NCBI GenBank assembly: GCA_002310055.1
Contig: DBXS01000018.1
Span: 50,570-83,118 of the forward strand
DNA length: 32,549 nt
Reading direction: 5' to 3'
Origin: Clostridiales bacterium UBA1206
GTDB lineage: Bacteria > Bacillota > Clostridia > Oscillospirales > CAG-382
Shown here: positions 1 to 7,362 of the stretch, piece by piece
How positions within the stretch are numbered: position 1 is the stretch's first letter
How the letters are laid out: each line of letters starts with the position of its first letter
Notes under the pieces: generated by a model
Database searches by the model: none
What the model saw: the letters and a program-made list of their open reading frames with translations, nothing else
Told to the model about the DNA's origin: nothing
Program-made: the position numbers and the translations under genes

Positions 1-599
1 CCTTCGTCGGCGTTGCAGACGACGTATTTTTTATCCGAGACCGAAGCTTTGGCGAACTGCCATTTTCTGCCGGTGGGGAACCCGCCGCCGCCTCTTCCGC
101 GCAGGCCGGAATCGAGTATCTCTTTTATGACGTCGTCGGGCGTCATTTCGGTGAGCGCTTTGCCCAGCGCTTCGTAGCCGTGCATCGCGATATATTCGTC
201 GATGTTTTCGGGGTCTATAACGCCGCAGTTGCGCAGCGCAACGCGTTTCTGGCTCTTATAGAAGCGCGTTTCGGAAAGCGAGGTGACGTCGCCGCTGACG
301 ACCGCGTTCTTGGCGGGGTCGCTGTATACCAGACGCTGGACGGGACGGCCTTTGAGCAGATGCTCTTCGACGATCTCGGGCACGTCTTCGACTTTGACTC
401 TGGAATAGAAGATACCTTCGGGGTAAACGATCATAATGGGACCGAGCGCGCAAAGGCCGAAACAGCCGGTGTGGACGATCTTTATCTCGTCCTGAAGCCC
501 TTTGGCTTCGAGCTCTGCTTCAAGCGCTTTCGCAATGGCGGGGCTGTTAGACGAAGTACAGCCGGTGCCGCCGCAGATAAGAACATGAGCACGTATCAT
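1..599 (-). CDS. hndC: NADH-binding hydrogenase subunit, NuoF/HndC-like (3' end outside window)
   Basis: This is the flavoprotein subunit of a multimeric NAD(P)-linked [FeFe]-hydrogenase; in the family it binds FMN, NAD(P)H and Fe-S clusters and passes electrons between the nucleotide and the hydrogenase. The visible 199 residues begin with a thioredoxin-like [2Fe-2S] domain (C9, C14, C46, C50), then a linker, then the start of the NuoF core with the glycine-rich motif SGLRGRGGGGFPTGRKW and the following KYVVCNADEG. The ATG at 599-597 follows a GGAGGAT ribosome site. It lies 16 nt after HndB in the same operon. The NuoF core, the [4Fe-4S] site and the catalytic hydrogenase gene would lie beyond position 1. 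Family assignment is secure; whether the enzyme bifurcates with ferredoxin or uses NADP is inferred. Confidence 0.93.
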   Translation of the reverse strand, partial: MIRAHVLICGGTGCTSSNSPAIAKALEAELEAKGLQDEIKIVHTGCFGLCALGPIMIVYPEGIFYSRVKVEDVPEIVEEHLLKGRPVQRLVYSDPAKNAVVSGDVTSLSETRFYKSQKRVALRNCGVIDPENIDEYIAMHGYEALGKALTEMTPDDVIKEILDSGLRGRGGGGFPTGRKWQFAKASVSDKKYVVCNADE

Positions 600-615
600 A
601 AATCTATCCTCCGTT

Positions 616-987
616 TTATATTATCGTGTTGCCGATGGTGTATTCAACGACGGGTTTGCCGCCCTTGATGTGTTCCGCCACGACTCTTACGGCTTTTTCG
701 GGAGTCATTTTGACGTATGTGGTCTTTTCTTTGCCGGGCTCGAAGACCTCTACTACCGGTTCATACTGGCATATGCCTATGCAGCCGGTCTGCGAAACGG
801 TGGCTTTGTCCGAAACGCCCTGCTTAGCCACTTCTTCGACTAAAGCGTTGAGCACCGGTCTCGCGCCGGCGGCTATGCCGCAGGTCGCCATACCCACGAC
901 TATGCGTATGGAGTTTTCGCCTTCACGCAAAGCGACTTTGCCCGCCATGCGTTCTCTGATTTTAGCAAGTTCTTCCAATGATTTCAT
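616..987 (-). CDS. hndB: HndB-like thioredoxin-fold [2Fe-2S] subunit
   Basis: A 123-residue ferredoxin-like subunit found between the NuoE-like and NuoF-like subunits of NADP-reducing or bifurcating hydrogenases. The sequence carries the family motif GMATCGIAAGARP (C36) and QTGCIGICQYEP (C69, C73), a thioredoxin-fold [2Fe-2S] arrangement with three visible cysteines. It probably relays electrons or stabilises the complex; its exact role in the family is not well defined. The ATG at 987 has an AAAGGA element about 12 nt upstream. It lies 49 nt after the HATPase gene and 16 nt before the NuoF-like gene. Confidence 0.88.
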   Translation of the reverse strand: MKSLEELAKIRERMAGKVALREGENSIRIVVGMATCGIAAGARPVLNALVEEVAKQGVSDKATVSQTGCIGICQYEPVVEVFEPGKEKTTYVKMTPEKAVRVVAEHIKGGKPVVEYTIGNTII

Positions 988-1036
988 TGCTGTCTGTGTC
1001 CTTTCGGTTTGGTTTTATTTTATAAATTGAATTTTC

Positions 1037-1597
1037 TCATTTCATAGCCCGCGCTTCGGCGTACTGCGACGCCAGATCGTCTTTTATAAAGACTATCACC
1101 TCGGGCGTGGAAAGCGGCACTCCGCAAAGCACCGCGCGCATCTCGGCGGTATCTAAAGATACCGTACCGCCGGGAAGGGAATGGGTGAAAGTGATTTCGG
1201 TGCCGTCGGGCAGTCCCTGTACGAGCGTGCACAGCGTGGACGCGACGTCGCCGAGCGGAGTGAAATCTATGCTCGTTTTGTAAAACAAAGCGCTTATCAC
1301 GGTGCCGTGGCCGTCGCTTTCGCTTGCGGGCACGCTTTTCAGCGTAAGGCCGCCGCCGGTCTGTTCCGCGGCGAGCTTGAAGAACGGTATCCCCAGCCCC
1401 ACGGAACGGGTCTTGCGCGTGGTGTAAAACGGATCCGTCACGTTGCGCACCGTGTTTTCGTCCATACCACAGCCGTCGTCGGTCACGGTGATGCGCAAAG
1501 TCTCGTCGGTCTCGGCAAGGTCGATCTCTATGTGCGAGGCGCCCGCCGTAAGCGAGTTCTGAACGATATCCAGTATGTTAAGCGAAAGCTCTTTCAA
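1037..1597 (-). CDS. GHKL/HATPase-domain protein in hydrogenase operon
   Basis: A 186-residue protein made of a histidine-kinase-type ATP-binding domain without any phospho-accepting histidine domain, so it cannot be a complete sensor kinase on its own. The N box is at about N14 (LDIVQNSLTAGA), the G1 box at 40-45 (DDGCGM) and the G2 box at 67-70 (GLGI); the last 80 residues are not recognised. The start is TTG at 1597, overlapping the PHP stop as TTGA, with an AAAGGAG site 7 nt upstream; no ATG alternative gives the N box. Proteins of this kind sit in several clostridial hydrogenase operons. A role in phospho-signalling that controls the hydrogenase is inference. Confidence 0.85.
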   Translation of the reverse strand: MKELSLNILDIVQNSLTAGASHIEIDLAETDETLRITVTDDGCGMDENTVRNVTDPFYTTRKTRSVGLGIPFFKLAAEQTGGGLTLKSVPASESDGHGTVISALFYKTSIDFTPLGDVASTLCTLVQGLPDGTEITFTHSLPGGTVSLDTAEMRAVLCGVPLSTPEVIVFIKDDLASQYAEARAMK

Positions 1598-2334
1598 GCT
1601 TTTTCTCCTTTCAGGTATTCAAAGAGGCGCCGTCTTACCAGGTCGCCGCTGTACGGCTCGTCGTCGAGCGTAACGTAGTTTTCGGCTTCGCTGATATCCC
1701 ACAGATGATGGGCGTCGCTGTTTTTGAGGATCCCGTACGCGCTTACGTCGGGCAGAGTGACGGCGTATTCGCCGCCGTACGCGTTCGCCGAAAGTTCGAC
1801 GAAACCGAAACGCGGCTTTTCGGGGAAATCGCCCAGCACTCCGATAAGTCCGTTGGAAGGCCTGTCTATGTGCGCGGGCAGGCACACGCCGCCGTACGAC
1901 CGTACTTTTTCCGCCGCTTCTTCAAGCGTCAGCGACGACGCGGGCGGCAGCAGGAATTCTTCTTCGGAAATAACGTTGTCGTCTTCGTCGAGCACGAGCT
2001 GGTTGCCGAATATTTCGGTGCGGTTTTTTATTTTTACGCGGTACGCCTTGAATCCTTCGTCGAACTCCATCGCCGTTTCGAGCGTGGGGAAGAGGCACAG
2101 CAGATGCACTTCTTCCGCGGTCGTCAGTTCCATCCCCGCCACCGGCACCACGCCGTTTCGCTTGCACGCTTTGAAGAAAGCGGGGCAGTTGGCGCAGGAA
2201 TTGTGGTCGGTGAGCGCTATTATGCCAAGGCCCTTTATCGCCGCCATGCCGGCTATGTTGTTGACCGTCATATCGTCGTCGGCGCAGGGGGAAAGGCACG
2301 AATGTATGTGCAGGTCGTAATAATACCTGTTCAT
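1594..2334 (-). CDS. PHP-domain metal-dependent phosphoesterase
   Basis: A 246-residue PHP-domain protein of the type that hydrolyses phosphoesters with a multi-metal site. Visible metal-site motifs are DLHIHSCLSPC near the N terminus (H9, H11), IALTDHNSC, a central PAHIDRPSNG and a late NSDAHHLWD. It resembles the YciV-like group and is not a polymerase-associated PHP. The start is ATG at 2334, whose ATGA overlaps the stop of the preceding DRTGG gene; a longer reading frame extends upstream inside that gene but is not needed. Its substrate is unknown; in this operon it could remove a phosphate added by one of the two ATPases, which is inference. Confidence 0.88.
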   Translation of the reverse strand: MNRYYYDLHIHSCLSPCADDDMTVNNIAGMAAIKGLGIIALTDHNSCANCPAFFKACKRNGVVPVAGMELTTAEEVHLLCLFPTLETAMEFDEGFKAYRVKIKNRTEIFGNQLVLDEDDNVISEEEFLLPPASSLTLEEAAEKVRSYGGVCLPAHIDRPSNGLIGVLGDFPEKPRFGFVELSANAYGGEYAVTLPDVSAYGILKNSDAHHLWDISEAENYVTLDDEPYSGDLVRRRLFEYLKGEKA

Positions 2335-2657
2335 AAAAGTTTGCTCAGCGCCGCGCACGCTTCGAATTCGTTCATTCCGGTGCGCAGAAGGTTCAGCCCT
2401 TTGGCGCTCGCCGCTTCGCAAAGCTCGGCGCCTATTTCGGAATTTTCGCAGATGATTATGCACGAAAGATCCAGAAGCGACGCCACCGCCAGCGTGTTGA
2501 CGTTGGTCATTATGGTCACCCAACAGTTGCCGGGCTTGGCTCTTCCCATCACCCAGCTCAGCAGGTCGCCGGCGTAGGCGCCTTCTATAAGGCGGTCCGG
2601 CTCTGCGACGCATACGCGTTCGAGACCTAATTTTTCGGCGAGTTCATTTACCGTCAT
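2331..2657 (-). CDS. DRTGG-domain protein (first of two)
   Basis: A 108-residue protein that resembles a stand-alone DRTGG domain, a fold also found next to CBS domains and in phosphotransacetylase-like proteins and thought to bind a ligand or mediate regulation. Visible features are an N-terminal helix-like segment (MTVNELAEKLGLERVCV), a central AYAGDLLSWVMGRAKPGNCW and the hydrophobic core TNVNTLAVASLLDLSCIIIC. It overlaps the end of the HydS-like gene by 14 nt and the PHP gene by 4 nt, so translation is probably coupled. A second copy lies at 4386-4733. The domain call rests on sequence resemblance; the ligand is unknown. Confidence 0.78.
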   Translation of the reverse strand: MTVNELAEKLGLERVCVAEPDRLIEGAYAGDLLSWVMGRAKPGNCWVTIMTNVNTLAVASLLDLSCIIICENSEIGAELCEAASAKGLNLLRTGMNEFEACAALSKLL

Positions 2658-3927
2658 TGTTTTCTCCGTTTGTTTTTCCGCGCAGTTTTTCGCGCATCAC
2701 CGCTATGCATTCGCCGTAATCGGCCTTGCCTTTTACAACGTCTTCGGCGAAAGCGCGGCAGGTCGGCGAACCGCACGAGCCGCAGTCGAGCTCGGGCAGC
2801 GTGCTGAACACGTTCTGTATATCCGCCATAAGCTTTATCGCGTGGCGGCGCGAAGTGCCCAGCTTGGAAACGGCTTCGTATTCCGAATCGAAATCGAGCT
2901 TGACGTAATCGGGCAGTTCGTCTCCTTCGGAAGCGTGGTTCTGCGAAACGGGCAGGTAGCGCCGTATGTTGCGCAGTCTTACACGGCAGATATACGGGTT
3001 TTCCATGGTAAGGACTCCGCCCACGCAGCCGCCGCTGCAGGCGTTCAGCTCCACGAAATCCAGATTCGGGTGCTGTTCGGTGTCTATGTCTTCAAGTACT
3101 TTTATAACGTTTTCAATGCCGTCCGCGGCGAGATAATGGTCGTTCATCAGCGACGAGGATTCGCCGCCGGAAATCGCCCAGCCTATGCCGACCATGCCGG
3201 TCTTGGAATAGGGAACGGGCGTGACCTTATTCTTCATAACGTTCAGCAGTTCGAAATACATATCGCTTATCGAAACTACGTAATCTATGCTGCTCTTTCC
3301 GCCGTCCGTGCTGTTCTTTACGTAACTGACTTTCGCGGGGCACGGCGAAATGAAAACGGTGACTATGTCTTCGTCTTTGAGCGAAGGGTTCTTGGCTTTG
3401 GCTTTCTGCCGTGCGAGCCGGCCGGCGAGTTCGACAGGCGGCTGTATCGGCAGCAGATGCGGCACCAGCGTGGGGAACCGCAGCGTCACCAGACGCACCA
3501 CCACGGGGCACGCCGAACTTATCACGGGGTAGACCGCCTTGCCCGAATGCAGGAACTTGCGGGTGTAGTCGGTCACGAGCTCCGCCGCGCAGGCGACTTC
3601 GAAAACGTCGTCGAACCCCAGATCCAGAAGTCCCTGGAGCAGATAATCGATATCGTCGAGATTTTCGAACTGGCCGTAAAATGTCGGCGCGGGCAGCGCT
3701 ATCAGATATTTGTCTTTGGGGAGCGACGAGAATTTGTCGTAGATCGCTTTTTTGGCTTTGTGCGGGCAGAGCCGTATGCATTCGCCGCAATCTATGCACC
3801 GCGCGGGGTCTATCACCGCGTGGCCGTCGCGTATTCTAATCGCCTCGGTCGGGCATCTGCGCAGGCAGTGGGTACAGCCTTTGCATTTTTCCAGATCGAG
3901 CGAGACGGAGTGTTTGTATTCAGACAT
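2644..3927 (-). CDS. HydS-like monomeric [FeFe]-hydrogenase with variant H-cluster pocket
   Basis: A 427-residue iron-hydrogenase-like protein. The N terminus has two [4Fe-4S] motifs (C15/18/21/25 and C44/47/50/54). The hydrogenase core has the three H-cluster loops in variant form: SSACP (C140), SPCPAK (C196) and ELNACSGGCVGG (C297, C301). The four ligand cysteines are present, but the residue before C140 is alanine, where catalytic enzymes have the proton-relay cysteine of TSCCP. A C-terminal Fes-type cluster motif follows (C382, C385, C390, C407). No PAS domain is visible. This matches putative sensory hydrogenases, not the main catalyst, which should lie beyond the left edge. It is 30 nt after the RsbW-like gene. 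The sensory role is inferred from family knowledge. Confidence 0.9.
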   Translation of the reverse strand: MSEYKHSVSLDLEKCKGCTHCLRRCPTEAIRIRDGHAVIDPARCIDCGECIRLCPHKAKKAIYDKFSSLPKDKYLIALPAPTFYGQFENLDDIDYLLQGLLDLGFDDVFEVACAAELVTDYTRKFLHSGKAVYPVISSACPVVVRLVTLRFPTLVPHLLPIQPPVELAGRLARQKAKAKNPSLKDEDIVTVFISPCPAKVSYVKNSTDGGKSSIDYVVSISDMYFELLNVMKNKVTPVPYSKTGMVGIGWAISGGESSSLMNDHYLAADGIENVIKVLEDIDTEQHPNLDFVELNACSGGCVGGVLTMENPYICRVRLRNIRRYLPVSQNHASEGDELPDYVKLDFDSEYEAVSKLGTSRRHAIKLMADIQNVFSTLPELDCGSCGSPTCRAFAEDVVKGKADYGECIAVMREKLRGKTNGENNDGK

Positions 3928-3957
3928 CAGAATCCCTTTCGGACTGCAAAACGGATA

Positions 3958-4389
3958 TCAGACGTTCACAGTCATTGTTATGGTGGTTCCTTCTCCGAGC
4001 TTGGTGTCTATGACCATATCGTCGGTGTAGCGTTTCATATTAGGCAGACCCATACCGGCGCCGAACCCCAGCGAACGGATATTGTCGGGCGCGGTGGAAA
4101 AGCCCTCCTGCATCGCGAGCGAAACGTCGGCTATGCCGGGGCCGTGGTCTGTGAGTTTCATAACTATTTTGTCTTCGTAAACGAAAAGCTCCGCAACTCC
4201 GCCTCCGGCGTGGATGACCATATTGATCTCGCCTTCGTACATGGCGATGGAAACGCGTTTTATCGTTTCGGGGTCGAATCCAATGCGGCGGAGGATGCGC
4301 TTCACCTGGACCGAGGCTTCGCCCGCGGAGGTGAAGTTTTCGCCGTCTACGTCAAACGAGTATGTAAGGCATTCGTTCTGTTCGCTCAT
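3958..4389 (-). CDS. RsbW/SpoIIAB-like ATP-binding protein
   Basis: A 143-residue GHKL ATPase resembling anti-sigma-factor serine kinases. The N box is YEGEINMVIHA (N56), the G1 region is DHGPGI at 81-86 and the G2 region is GFGAGMGLPNMKR at 108-120. In RsbW and SpoIIAB such proteins phosphorylate a STAS-domain antagonist; no STAS protein is seen in this window, so the partner may be another operon product or be encoded elsewhere. It overlaps the upstream DRTGG gene by 4 nt and is 30 nt from the HydS-like gene. The fold is clear; kinase activity and target are inferred. Confidence 0.87.
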   Translation of the reverse strand: MSEQNECLTYSFDVDGENFTSAGEASVQVKRILRRIGFDPETIKRVSIAMYEGEINMVIHAGGGVAELFVYEDKIVMKLTDHGPGIADVSLAMQEGFSTAPDNIRSLGFGAGMGLPNMKRYTDDMVIDTKLGEGTTITMTVNV

Positions 4390-4733
4390 ATCACTTTACC
4401 GTTCAGGCCGTTGCTGTAAAGCAGTCCGCACGCTTCGTACATACGGTATTCGGATTTCATAACGACTATCCCGGCGCGTTCGGCGAGCTTGAGCATATCG
4501 TCGGAAGGATCCTTGCTGCGCACGAAGACGATGCATACCATATCCATCATCTCGGCGGTGCGGATGACCTGCGGGTTCACGAGCCCGGTGAGCAGAACGG
4601 CCTGGTTCTTGACGTACGCGAGCACGTCGCTCATCATATCGCTGCCGCAGGCGGAACAGACTTCTTTATCGGCGTTTTCGGCGCCGCAGAGAATGCGCGC
4701 GTCCAAAACTTTTGCTACTTCGGATATTTTCAT
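4386..4733 (-). CDS. DRTGG-domain protein (second of two)
   Basis: A 115-residue protein resembling the DRTGG domain at 2331-2657: MKISEVAKVLDARILCG at the start, then SDMMSDVLAYVKNQAVLLTG and a hydrophobic IRTAEMMDMVCIVFV core. It contains a CSACGSD motif (near residues 27-33) not present in the other copy. It is the second gene of the operon, 34 nt after the NuoE-like subunit and overlapping the RsbW-like gene by 4 nt. A regulatory ligand-binding role is inferred; no enzyme motif is visible. Confidence 0.77.
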   Translation of the reverse strand: MKISEVAKVLDARILCGAENADKEVCSACGSDMMSDVLAYVKNQAVLLTGLVNPQVIRTAEMMDMVCIVFVRSKDPSDDMLKLAERAGIVVMKSEYRMYEACGLLYSNGLNGKVI

Positions 4734-4767
4734 TTTCTCTTTATACCTTTAAAACCCAAAGATGCGG

Positions 4768-5247
4768 TTATTTGTATTTTTCGAGTATGCCTTTTACGTC
4801 GGCGGGAACGAGGCGGCCGTAAACGTCGCCGCTGATGACCATTACGGGAGCGAGACCGCAGCAGCCGAGGCAGCGCGTATCCTGAATGGAAAACTTGCCG
4901 TCGGGGGTGGTTTCGCCGGCGGAAATGCCCAGCTGTTTTTCAACTTCTTCAAGGATCGCCTGCGCGCCGTTGACGTAGCAGGCCGTGCCGGTGCATACGC
5001 TTATGACGTAGTCGCCCTTGGGCTGAAGCGAAAACTGCGCGTAGAACGTGGCCACGCCGTATACTTCCGAAACGGGGATCCCCAGCGAATCGGCTATAAG
5101 GGTCTGGGTCTCGAACGAAAGGTAGCCGAAAAGGTCCTGGGCTTTCTGCATTATGGGCATAAGCGGGCCCTGGACGTCCTTGTGTTCCGCGATGAATTCG
5201 CGCAGTTCTTTGGTTTTCTGTTCGATCTGAGCTTTGGTAAGTGCCAT
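4768..5247 (-). CDS. hndA: NADH-dependent hydrogenase subunit, NuoE/HndA-like
   Basis: First gene of the hydrogenase operon, 159 residues, the usual size of NuoE/HydC/HndA subunits. It has an N-terminal helical part (MPIMQKAQDLFGYLS, then GIPVSEVYGVATFYAQF) and a thioredoxin-fold [2Fe-2S] domain with ligands C85, C90, C126 and C130 in CTGTAC and CLGCCGLAP. It probably accepts or donates electrons next to the FMN of the NuoF-like subunit. The ATG at 5247 has a strong AAGGAGGATC site. A consensus-like promoter lies 60-90 nt upstream. Family assignment is secure; coenzyme preference is not visible. Confidence 0.94.
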   Translation of the reverse strand: MALTKAQIEQKTKELREFIAEHKDVQGPLMPIMQKAQDLFGYLSFETQTLIADSLGIPVSEVYGVATFYAQFSLQPKGDYVISVCTGTACYVNGAQAILEEVEKQLGISAGETTPDGKFSIQDTRCLGCCGLAPVMVISGDVYGRLVPADVKGILEKYK

Positions 5248-5306
5248 TTATTGATCCTCCTTGGAAAATAATAAGTTTACGAATTATATATTGCTCATTC
5301 TGAAAG

Positions 5307-5335
5307 ATTATAGCACAACCTTTGCGAAAATACAA
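5307..5335 (-). promoter_or_regulatory. Promoter of the hydrogenase operon
   Basis: On the minus strand: -35 TTGTAT (5335-5330), 17-bp spacer ending in TGC (extended -10), -10 TATAAT (5312-5307). It gives a leader of about 50 nt before the NuoE-like start. Confidence 0.75.
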
Positions 5336-5448
5336 TAGAAAACTCGAAAAACGCCGTGTAAAAATCTTACATTTTATAAAAGGCGCGCCTGCGTCGGATA
5401 CGGAGCGCAAAAAGGGCGGTATGAGCGCAAATTTCGGCGCGATTTGTG

Positions 5449-5477
5449 TTGACAAAACCGCCGCTTTATGTTATATT
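5449..5477 (+). promoter_or_regulatory. Promoter of the OB-repeat protein gene
   Basis: -35 TTGACA (5449-5454), 17-bp spacer ending in TGT, -10 TATATT (5472-5477). It is divergent from the hydrogenase promoter; the roughly 110 bp between them is unremarkable AT/GC-mixed sequence. Confidence 0.78.
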
Positions 5478-5492
5478 CAATATGAATAAAAA

Positions 5493-5514
5493 CGTCCCGC
5501 TCTGCGGCGGGACG
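5493..5514 (+). promoter_or_regulatory. 5'-leader hairpin before the ribosome site
   Basis: CGTCCCGC (5493-5500) pairs with GCGGGACG (5507-5514) around a 6-nt loop. The stem is about 10 nt from the expected transcript 5' end and ends 3 nt before the AAAGGAGA ribosome site, so it could protect the mRNA or influence translation. It has no following U-run, so it is not a terminator. Confidence 0.6.
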
Positions 5515-5531
5515 AAAAGGAGAACAGACAT

Positions 5532-7346
5532 ATGAAAAAACTTGTCAGTCTCGCGCTCGTCGCGGTATTGCTGATCGCCTGTGTCATGACCGTATCCGCC
5601 GGCGAAGAGGAAGAGATAGTCGACGCGGCGTTTGAGCTTGCAGCCGGGCAGTCGCTCAGCGGCAGTAAGACTCTCACCGGTGTGGTCAAAGCCATTGTCA
5701 CGCCGTATAATTCTGAGTATAAGAACGTAACGGTCAATATCACCGTCAAAAACAGCGCCGGCGAAGATAAAGTGATCCAGTGCTACCGTATGCAAGGTGA
5801 AGACGCCGCTACGGTGGGCGTCGGCGACACCATCAGAGTCACCGGCATTATCAAGCATTACGTAGACGGCAACAAGGATCTTATAGAATTCGATGCCAAA
5901 TGTACTTTCGTGACGATCGCAAAAGGCGAAGAGCAGAAGCCGCCCGAGACAGAAGAAGAGATCCTCGCCGCCGCGTTCGCGCTCGACGTCAACACCGCGC
6001 TCGCCGGGACTTATTCGCTCACCGGCATCGTCACTTCAAAGACCGACAGCAACAGCCAGGTCCACTTTACCGTGGGCGGCAAAGATATACTTTGCTACAG
6101 AATGAATTCGGAAAACTACGCCGAAATAGGCGTGGGCGACAAGATCACCGTCACGGGTTCCATCAAGAACTATAACGGCACCGTCGAATTCGACAGCGGC
6201 AACACCGCCGTCATCGTCGAAAAAGCGCAGAGCGAAGAAAGCTCCGGCGAAGAATCCTCCGAGCCCGCGAGCCAGCCCGAGGACGAGACCGAAGCCGATA
6301 TCGTCGACGCCGCGTTCGCGCTGGGCAAAGGCGAATCGCTGAACGGCTCCAAGACCCTCACCGGCGTGGTTTCCGGCATGGTGAATCCGTATAACGAGAC
6401 CGAAAAAGACGTTTCCGTCAATATGAAAGTCAAAGGCAACGACGGCGCGGAAAAGATAATCCAGTGCTATCTTATGAAAGGCGACGACGCCGCCACCGTC
6501 GGCATCAACGACACCATCAAAGTCACCGGCACCATCAAGAACTACAACGGCACCGTCGAATTCGACAAAGGCGCCACGTTCGTCACCGTCAAAAAAGGCA
6601 CTCCTCCCGCACAGCCCACGACCGAACAGGCTATCGTGGACGCCGCTTACGCGCTTCCCAAGGGCGAAATACTCCCCGGCACTTACACGCTTACCGGCAC
6701 CGTGACCGAAAAGCTCGAAAAAGACAATCAGGTCAAAATGACTGTCGCCGGCAAAGAGATCCTCTGCTTCAAAATGGAAGCTCAGAGCTACGGCGAAGTC
6801 GGCAAAGGCGATAAGATCGCCGTCACCGGCGTGCTCAAGAATTATAACGGGACCGTTGAATTCATCTCCGGATGCACCGCGCAGATAATCGAAAAAGCCG
6901 ATCCTTCCGAAGTTTCCGAACCCGAAACTTCCGAAACTTCCGCTCAAAAGCCCACGACCGAAAAAGAGATCCTCGCCGCGGCGTTCGCGCTTGCGGAAGG
7001 CGAAGAGCTGGAAGGCACCTATTCGCTCACCGGCAAGGTCACCAAGATAGTCGAAAAATATCAGGATAAATTCGGCAATGTCACCGTGCTGTTCGAAGTC
7101 GGCGGCAAGACCATCAAGGCGTTCCGCGTGGTGGGCGACGACGCCCCCGATATCGAAGTCGGCGACAAGATCAAAGTCACGGGCAAGATCATCAACTACC
7201 AGGGCACCGTGGAATTCGATAAAGATTCCGCAGTCGTCATAGTCAAGAAGAACACTCCCGCAAGCGGCGACTCCGGTATCGCCGTGTTCGCGGTCGTCGC
7301 CGTGCTCGCGTTGGCCGGCGCGGTCGCAGTCAAAAAGGCAAAATAA
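5532..7346 (+). CDS. Secreted surface protein with five OB-like repeats and C-terminal membrane anchor
   Basis: 604 residues. A signal peptide (about 1-23, MKKLVSLALV...TVSAG) is followed by five tandem domains at about 29-131, 143-231, 257-355, 368-455 and 479-573. Each starts with a helix-like I(V/L)xAAFAL segment, then TGxV beta strands, a CYRM-like strand and a GDxIxVTGxIKNYNGTVEF strand, resembling OB-fold (tRNA-anti-like) domains. Domains 1 and 3 are a longer type containing a TPYN/NPYN loop, 2 and 4 a shorter type, and 5 is mixed. Acidic Ser/Glu/Pro linkers separate some repeats. The C terminus has TPASGDSG, a hydrophobic segment (about 581-600) and KKAK, like a degenerate LPXTG-type anchor. 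Single-gene transcript with its own promoter and terminator. Function unknown; polymer or ligand binding at the cell surface is inferred. Confidence 0.88.
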   Translation: MKKLVSLALVAVLLIACVMTVSAGEEEEIVDAAFELAAGQSLSGSKTLTGVVKAIVTPYNSEYKNVTVNITVKNSAGEDKVIQCYRMQGEDAATVGVGDTIRVTGIIKHYVDGNKDLIEFDAKCTFVTIAKGEEQKPPETEEEILAAAFALDVNTALAGTYSLTGIVTSKTDSNSQVHFTVGGKDILCYRMNSENYAEIGVGDKITVTGSIKNYNGTVEFDSGNTAVIVEKAQSEESSGEESSEPASQPEDETEADIVDAAFALGKGESLNGSKTLTGVVSGMVNPYNETEKDVSVNMKVKGNDGAEKIIQCYLMKGDDAATVGINDTIKVTGTIKNYNGTVEFDKGATFVTVKKGTPPAQPTTEQAIVDAAYALPKGEILPGTYTLTGTVTEKLEKDNQVKMTVAGKEILCFKMEAQSYGEVGKGDKIAVTGVLKNYNGTVEFISGCTAQIIEKADPSEVSEPETSETSAQKPTTEKEILAAAFALAEGEELEGTYSLTGKVTKIVEKYQDKFGNVTVLFEVGGKTIKAFRVVGDDAPDIEVGDKIKVTGKIINYQGTVEFDKDSAVVIVKKNTPASGDSGIAVFAVVAVLALAGAVAVKKAK

Positions 7347-7362
7347 AAGCGTGATAAAACAG

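Noticed and set aside
2842..4419. Open frame of 525 codons on the plus strand opposite the HydS-like and RsbW-like genes
   Set aside because: It is antisense to genes with clear family motifs, has no recognisable domain and arises from GC-rich codon periodicity.
5400..5448. Possible small RNA or operator between the divergent hyd and OB-repeat promoters
   Set aside because: Only short chance palindromes are present and no terminator-like structure exists.
6036..6947. 303-codon minus-strand frame opposite the OB-repeat gene
   Set aside because: Its repeat pattern only mirrors the repeats of the plus-strand gene; no ribosome site or family match.
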